From assembly GCA_023453725.1 (NCBI GenBank), contig JAEXTB010000296.1, positions 1 through 7,930 of the forward strand: a stretch of 7,930 bases of DNA, in the 5' to 3' direction. The translations under genes and the position numbers were made by a program. Below the pieces are notes generated by a model that saw nothing but the letters and a program-made list of their open reading frames with translations, was not told the DNA's origin and did no database searches. This document shows, in pieces, positions 5,680 to 7,930 of this stretch. This DNA is from Bacillota bacterium (GTDB lineage: Bacteria > Bacillota > Clostridia > Christensenellales > CAG-138). Position 1 is the stretch's first letter. Each line of letters starts with the position of its first letter.

Positions 5680-6081
5680 ATGGACGGATATCCGATGGTA
5701 CATGTTGCGGCGGCGATCATCCGCAATCAAAACGGTGAATTTTTGATCTGCCAGAGGGGGCCAAGCGGAAGCTGCGCCAACCTGTGGGAATTCCCCGGCG
5801 GCAAACTGGAGCCCGCTGAAACCCTGGAAGCATGCCTCATACGCGAATGCATGGAAGAGCTCAATGTTACGGTTGCGATAGATTACTTTTATGACGAAAC
5901 GGAATATGCCTACCCGGATAAAACCGTACGTCTCTCTTTTTTCTTTGCGCATATTCTGGAGGGTGAACCGCAGTTGAATGTCCACACCGCCATCCAGTGG
6001 GCAAAGCCTGAGGAGCTTTCCGGCTATCCGTTCTGCCCTGCCGACGTCCCCATGCTTGAACGGCTTACCCTGCTTTCTTAA
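5680..6081 (+). CDS. MutT-like Nudix hydrolase
   Basis: A 133-aa Nudix protein from ATG 5680 (128 aa from ATG 5695), matching the approximately 130-aa length of MutT/NudG-type enzymes that hydrolyse nucleoside triphosphates, including oxidised or modified ones, to monophosphate and pyrophosphate. It opens VHVAAAIIRNQNGEFLICQR (7-26), then LWEFPGGKLE (35-44). The Nudix box spans 41-63: G41, E47 and R55-E56-C-M-E59-E60 are present, including the metal-binding Glu residues; the late conserved Gly is Asn (N62). The late strand AIQWAKPEEL (104-113) is typical of MutT-type proteins. An in-frame TTG at 5566 would add 38 residues but lies before the promoter at 5640-5648 and lacks family resemblance. 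Neither ATG has a strong ribosome site, so the start is uncertain by five codons. The exact substrate cannot be assigned. Confidence 0.9.
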   Translation: MDGYPMVHVAAAIIRNQNGEFLICQRGPSGSCANLWEFPGGKLEPAETLEACLIRECMEELNVTVAIDYFYDETEYAYPDKTVRLSFFFAHILEGEPQLNVHTAIQWAKPEELSGYPFCPADVPMLERLTLLS

Positions 6082-6087
6082 GGGTCT

Positions 6088-6324
6088 TTATAGCTGAATG
6101 GAAAGCATGTCCTCACAGCGCTCCGCCATATACCGGTAGGCATCCTGCACGCCCATGTTGTAGAATTCCGGAGCCAGTTCTTCCACAATAAAGTTTAACA
6201 CCATTGTGGCGGCAAGATTGCCGATCTCTTCTTCCCGCTCGTTTTGAAAATAGTTCTGTATCCTCGCAATCATTTCTTCTTTTTTCTCTTTGGATAGTTT
6301 GATTCTGCTTTCGTTTGAACGCAT
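6088..6324 (-). CDS. DUF2164 family small protein
   Basis: A 78-aa soluble, charged, mostly helical protein. The pattern fits DUF2164: IKLSKEKKEEMIARIQNYF (8-26), a charged segment with EEIGNLAA (32-39), LNFIVEELAPEFYNMGVQDA (43-62) and a final helix YRYMAERCEDML. The start at 6324 is preceded by GGAGG seven bases upstream on the minus strand; upstream in-frame codons that would lengthen it to 108 aa read into unlike, Trp/Cys/Gly-rich sequence and lack such a site. It converges on the Nudix gene, with only six bases between the two stop codons. No function is known for the family. It is a single-gene unit with a candidate promoter at 6355-6363. Confidence 0.85.
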   Translation of the reverse strand: MRSNESRIKLSKEKKEEMIARIQNYFQNEREEEIGNLAATMVLNFIVEELAPEFYNMGVQDAYRYMAERCEDMLSIQL

Positions 6325-6354
6325 GTTTTTTCCTCCGCCGTATGTCTTTTTGCC

Positions 6355-6363
6355 ATTGTACCA
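6355..6363 (-). promoter_or_regulatory. Extended -10 promoter of the DUF2164 gene
   Basis: Read on the minus strand this is TGGTACAAT, a TGn-extended -10 (TACAAT matches 5/6), 30 bases upstream of the start at 6324. The -35 region is weak (TGTCTT at 17 bases). Confidence 0.5.
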
Positions 6364-6391
6364 CAACCGCCATATACAAGACATCTTGGGA

Positions 6392-6429
6392 CAAAATTGA
6401 AGCCCGCCTCCCATTCAGTAGAAGCGGGC
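6392..6429 (-). terminator. Terminator of the 270-aa alpha/beta hydrolase
   Basis: On the minus strand GCCCGCTTCT pairs with the 10 bases ending GGCGGGC (10 pairs, of which two are G-T), with an 8-base loop, followed by TTCAATTTTG. It begins 13 bases after the TAG at 6443-6445. Confidence 0.75.
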
Positions 6430-6442
6430 AATCATCATACAG

Positions 6443-7255
6443 CTAAACTCCTACAAATTCCATCAGCTCTGCATTGAATTTGTCTTTCTGATCGTAGAAC
6501 AGGCCATGACCGCTCTCTTCAAACGGAACAAGACGAGAACCACGTATGCCCTCGTTCTGCGCCACCCCCAACGGGAACAGGCAGACCTGGTCGTGAATGC
6601 CGTGCAGGATAAGTGTCGGGACATTGACCTTTGCAAGGTCTGCGAACAGCGTCTCCGCAATCCACGCGTACGAAACCGCGATTGTCGCCCAGCTTGCAGC
6701 TTCCATGCCAAGGTCCCAGGCCCACCGGCTCAATGACTCCGTTACCGGCTTATAGAAGAACATCTTATTAAATTGCGTGATCATTTCCGGCCGGTCTTTT
6801 TCTGTATTGCTGATAATGTCCAGCACTGCCTGCTCCGTGATGCCGTATGGGAAGTTGGGCCGCTGAATAAGACTTGGAGCAGCAGCCGCGCACAATACAA
6901 GTTTAGTTACCCCATGCCCGTTGTGGCGCGCCATATACCGTATGGCTACGGCACCCGCCGTGCTATGTCCAAGGAGCGTGAGGTTTTTGAGTTCAAGTGC
7001 ATCGATGACGCGGCGAATATCATCTGCAGACCGATCATAATTGTACCCATAGATCGGCTTGCTGGACATGCCAAAGCCCCGCACATCCATGCCGATGCAC
7101 CGGATATCATGCTTTAACAGCTCATTGTACTGGTATTCAAATATTTTGTGGTTGATCGGCCAGCCGTGCATAAACAGTATGGGATGTTTCCCGGACGGGT
7201 TGATATCGTTGATATAAATCCCTACGCCCGGCTCCGCATTAATCCAGTATTCCAC
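6443..7255 (-). CDS. Alpha/beta hydrolase
   Basis: A 270-aa cytoplasmic alpha/beta-hydrolase-fold protein similar in plan to esterases and non-haem chloroperoxidase-like hydrolases. Landmarks: ILFMHGWPINH (26-36) with the oxyanion-hole HGW; GMDVRGFGMSSKP (55-67); the nucleophile elbow LLGHSTAGAVAIRYMARH (94-111) with Ser98; a helical cap (about 130-200); LILHGIHDQV (215-224) with the likely acid D222; and EESGHGLFYD (246-255) with H250. The elbow reads G-H-S-T-A-G, so the fifth position of the usual GxSxG is Ala. The start is GTG at 7255, supported by GGGGAGG eight bases upstream; the first internal Met (codon 56) is too late. The triad is complete, so it should be active. The substrate cannot be told. 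It follows a second alpha/beta hydrolase on the same strand, but a terminator lies between. Confidence 0.92.
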   Translation of the reverse strand: MEYWINAEPGVGIYINDINPSGKHPILFMHGWPINHKIFEYQYNELLKHDIRCIGMDVRGFGMSSKPIYGYNYDRSADDIRRVIDALELKNLTLLGHSTAGAVAIRYMARHNGHGVTKLVLCAAAAPSLIQRPNFPYGITEQAVLDIISNTEKDRPEMITQFNKMFFYKPVTESLSRWAWDLGMEAASWATIAVSYAWIAETLFADLAKVNVPTLILHGIHDQVCLFPLGVAQNEGIRGSRLVPFEESGHGLFYDQKDKFNAELMEFVGV

Positions 7256-7263
7256 CCTGAACG

Positions 7264-7270
7264 CCTCCCC
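7264..7270 (-). promoter_or_regulatory. Ribosome binding site that decides a GTG start
   Basis: GGGGAGG on the minus strand, eight bases before GTG 7255. It is the reason for choosing this start over codon 56. Confidence 0.75.
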
Positions 7271-7325
7271 GAATAGATTGATTTTTACACAATATATTCG
7301 AAATATCAGTTCCTATGTGGAATTT

Positions 7326-7343
7326 CGCCGTTTCTTTACGGCG
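7326..7343. repeat. Inverted repeat between the two hydrolase genes
   Basis: CGCCGT, six-base loop TTCTTT, ACGGCG. It has no T-run on the minus strand (AAATT follows), so it is not a classical terminator for the upstream gene. It lies immediately after that gene's terminator and upstream of the next gene, so it could be an auxiliary stem, a leader structure or an operator. Confidence 0.5.
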
Positions 7344-7344
7344 C

Positions 7345-7371
7345 AAAAAAGACGTAGGCAAGATGCCTACG
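7345..7371 (-). terminator. Rho-independent terminator of the right-edge alpha/beta hydrolase
   Basis: On the minus strand CGTAGGC, loop ATCTT, GCCTACG, then TCTTTTTT. A perfect 7-bp stem with a strong U-run, 19 bases after the stop codon at 7391-7393. Confidence 0.92.
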
Positions 7372-7390
7372 CCCTTCTCTCGCGCTTGTA

Positions 7391-7930
7391 TTAGCCTTGG
7401 AGCACTTGTTTGAGCGTTGTACAGAACAAGTCAAGGTCATCCGTCAGTACGGAGTGGCCTGCGTTCTCAAATGTGATAAGAGCCATTCGATCCACATATT
7501 TTTCGTGCATTTCTTTGACCCATGTAAACGGCACTACCATATCCTTTTCGCCATGCAGCAGGACGATGGGGCATTTTACAAGGTTCAGCCTGCCGCTGCC
7601 GGGGGCGGAACCCGTGGGCGCATCCGTCATGTTAAAGTGGAGCAGGGAATAGTCGATGTCCACAAGGTTGCGCTGCTGCAAAATGGCGTCAATGTACTGG
7701 GAATAATCCGCTTCCTCCGGCTGATGCAGGTTATAGATGACAGCATTCCAGATGGCGCGCATGGTTGCGCTGTCTTTTGCAGCATACGCCTGCAGTACGG
7801 GCGCTACCTGCACGGGGTCCGCTTCAATTTCTTCCTTGGTCTTTAAAAGTTCGGTCAAAATCGGCTGACCGCTTGCGTCCTTTTTGAACATGGGGTAGCC
7901 TGTTACCGGAACGGTATCAAGCAGCACCGC
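7391..7930 (-). CDS. Alpha/beta hydrolase, C-terminal part (5' end outside window)
   Basis: At least 179 residues of a second alpha/beta hydrolase; the frame is open to the right edge, so the N-terminus and the nucleophile elbow lie outside. GTG at 7925-7927 is in frame but sits inside a strand-like VLLDTVPVTGYPMF sequence, so it is not a credible start. The visible part begins with the strand after the nucleophile region, then a helical cap domain rich in Glu/Gln/Ala, then LVKCPIVLLHGEKDMVVPF, which carries the catalytic Asp in HGEKD, and ITFENAGHSVLTDD, which carries the catalytic His. It ends in a final helix LDLFCTTLKQVLQG. Its C-terminal plan resembles the neighbouring 270-aa hydrolase, but the two are clearly diverged. 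It has its own strong terminator, so the downstream hydrolase probably has a separate promoter. The substrate is unknown. Confidence 0.88.
   Translation of the reverse strand, partial: AVLLDTVPVTGYPMFKKDASGQPILTELLKTKEEIEADPVQVAPVLQAYAAKDSATMRAIWNAVIYNLHQPEEADYSQYIDAILQQRNLVDIDYSLLHFNMTDAPTGSAPGSGRLNLVKCPIVLLHGEKDMVVPFTWVKEMHEKYVDRMALITFENAGHSVLTDDLDLFCTTLKQVLQG

Noticed and set aside
6325..6414. 30-residue N-terminal extension of the DUF2164 protein
   Set aside because: GGAGG sits just before the ATG at 6324, and the extension overlaps the promoter and reads as non-protein-like sequence.
6773..7117. 114-aa plus-strand frame opposite the alpha/beta hydrolase
   Set aside because: The minus-strand gene has a complete catalytic triad. 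The opposite frame is a mirror of it without a ribosome site.
1..7930. CRISPR arrays, tRNA/rRNA genes, insertion sequences, toxin-antitoxin or defence genes
   Set aside because: No regularly spaced repeats, cloverleaf-like segments, transposase frames or terminal repeats, and no defence-type domains, were recognised on either strand.

Overview
The window looks like ordinary chromosomal DNA of a low- to mid-GC Gram-positive anaerobe, most likely a member of the Clostridia. The basis is purine-rich Shine-Dalgarno sites (AAGGAG, GGAGG, TAGGAG), TTG and GTG starts, a lipoprotein with a short Gram-positive-type signal, GC-rich hairpin terminators and extended -10 promoters. Genus cannot be told from this sequence. 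No phage, transposon, CRISPR, tRNA or rRNA is visible.

Layout, left to right. (1) 1-1989, plus strand: the end of an exported or surface-type protein with a concanavalin/LamG-like beta fold, cut by the window edge and interrupted by an in-frame TAG at 618-620, followed 19 bases later by a GH18-like lipoprotein. The block ends at a hairpin with a perfect 14-bp stem that also faces the convergent gene. (2) 2051-2728, minus strand: an ATC-hydrolase-family protein, divergent from (3) pepT (2917-4134, plus strand), which has a recognisable promoter and a strong terminator. (4) 4260-5532, plus strand: a TTG-started AraC-type regulator and a DUF2000 protein in a likely two-gene operon. (5) A MutT-like Nudix hydrolase (about 5680-6081), probably from its own extended -10 promoter, converging on a 78-aa DUF2164 protein (6088-6324, minus strand). 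(6) 6443-7930, minus strand: two alpha/beta hydrolases in tandem, the upstream one running off the right edge, separated by a terminator plus a second hairpin.

The genes do not form one pathway. Peptidase T and the ATC-hydrolase homologue could both serve use of peptides and sulfur amino acid derivatives, and the lipoprotein pair points to a cell-envelope or polysaccharide role, but both are inferences. The most unusual observation is the in-frame amber codon in the first gene, with 79 further codons of plausible protein after it. I found no convincing new multi-gene system. The AraC-DUF2000 pair is the best candidate for uncharacterised biology.
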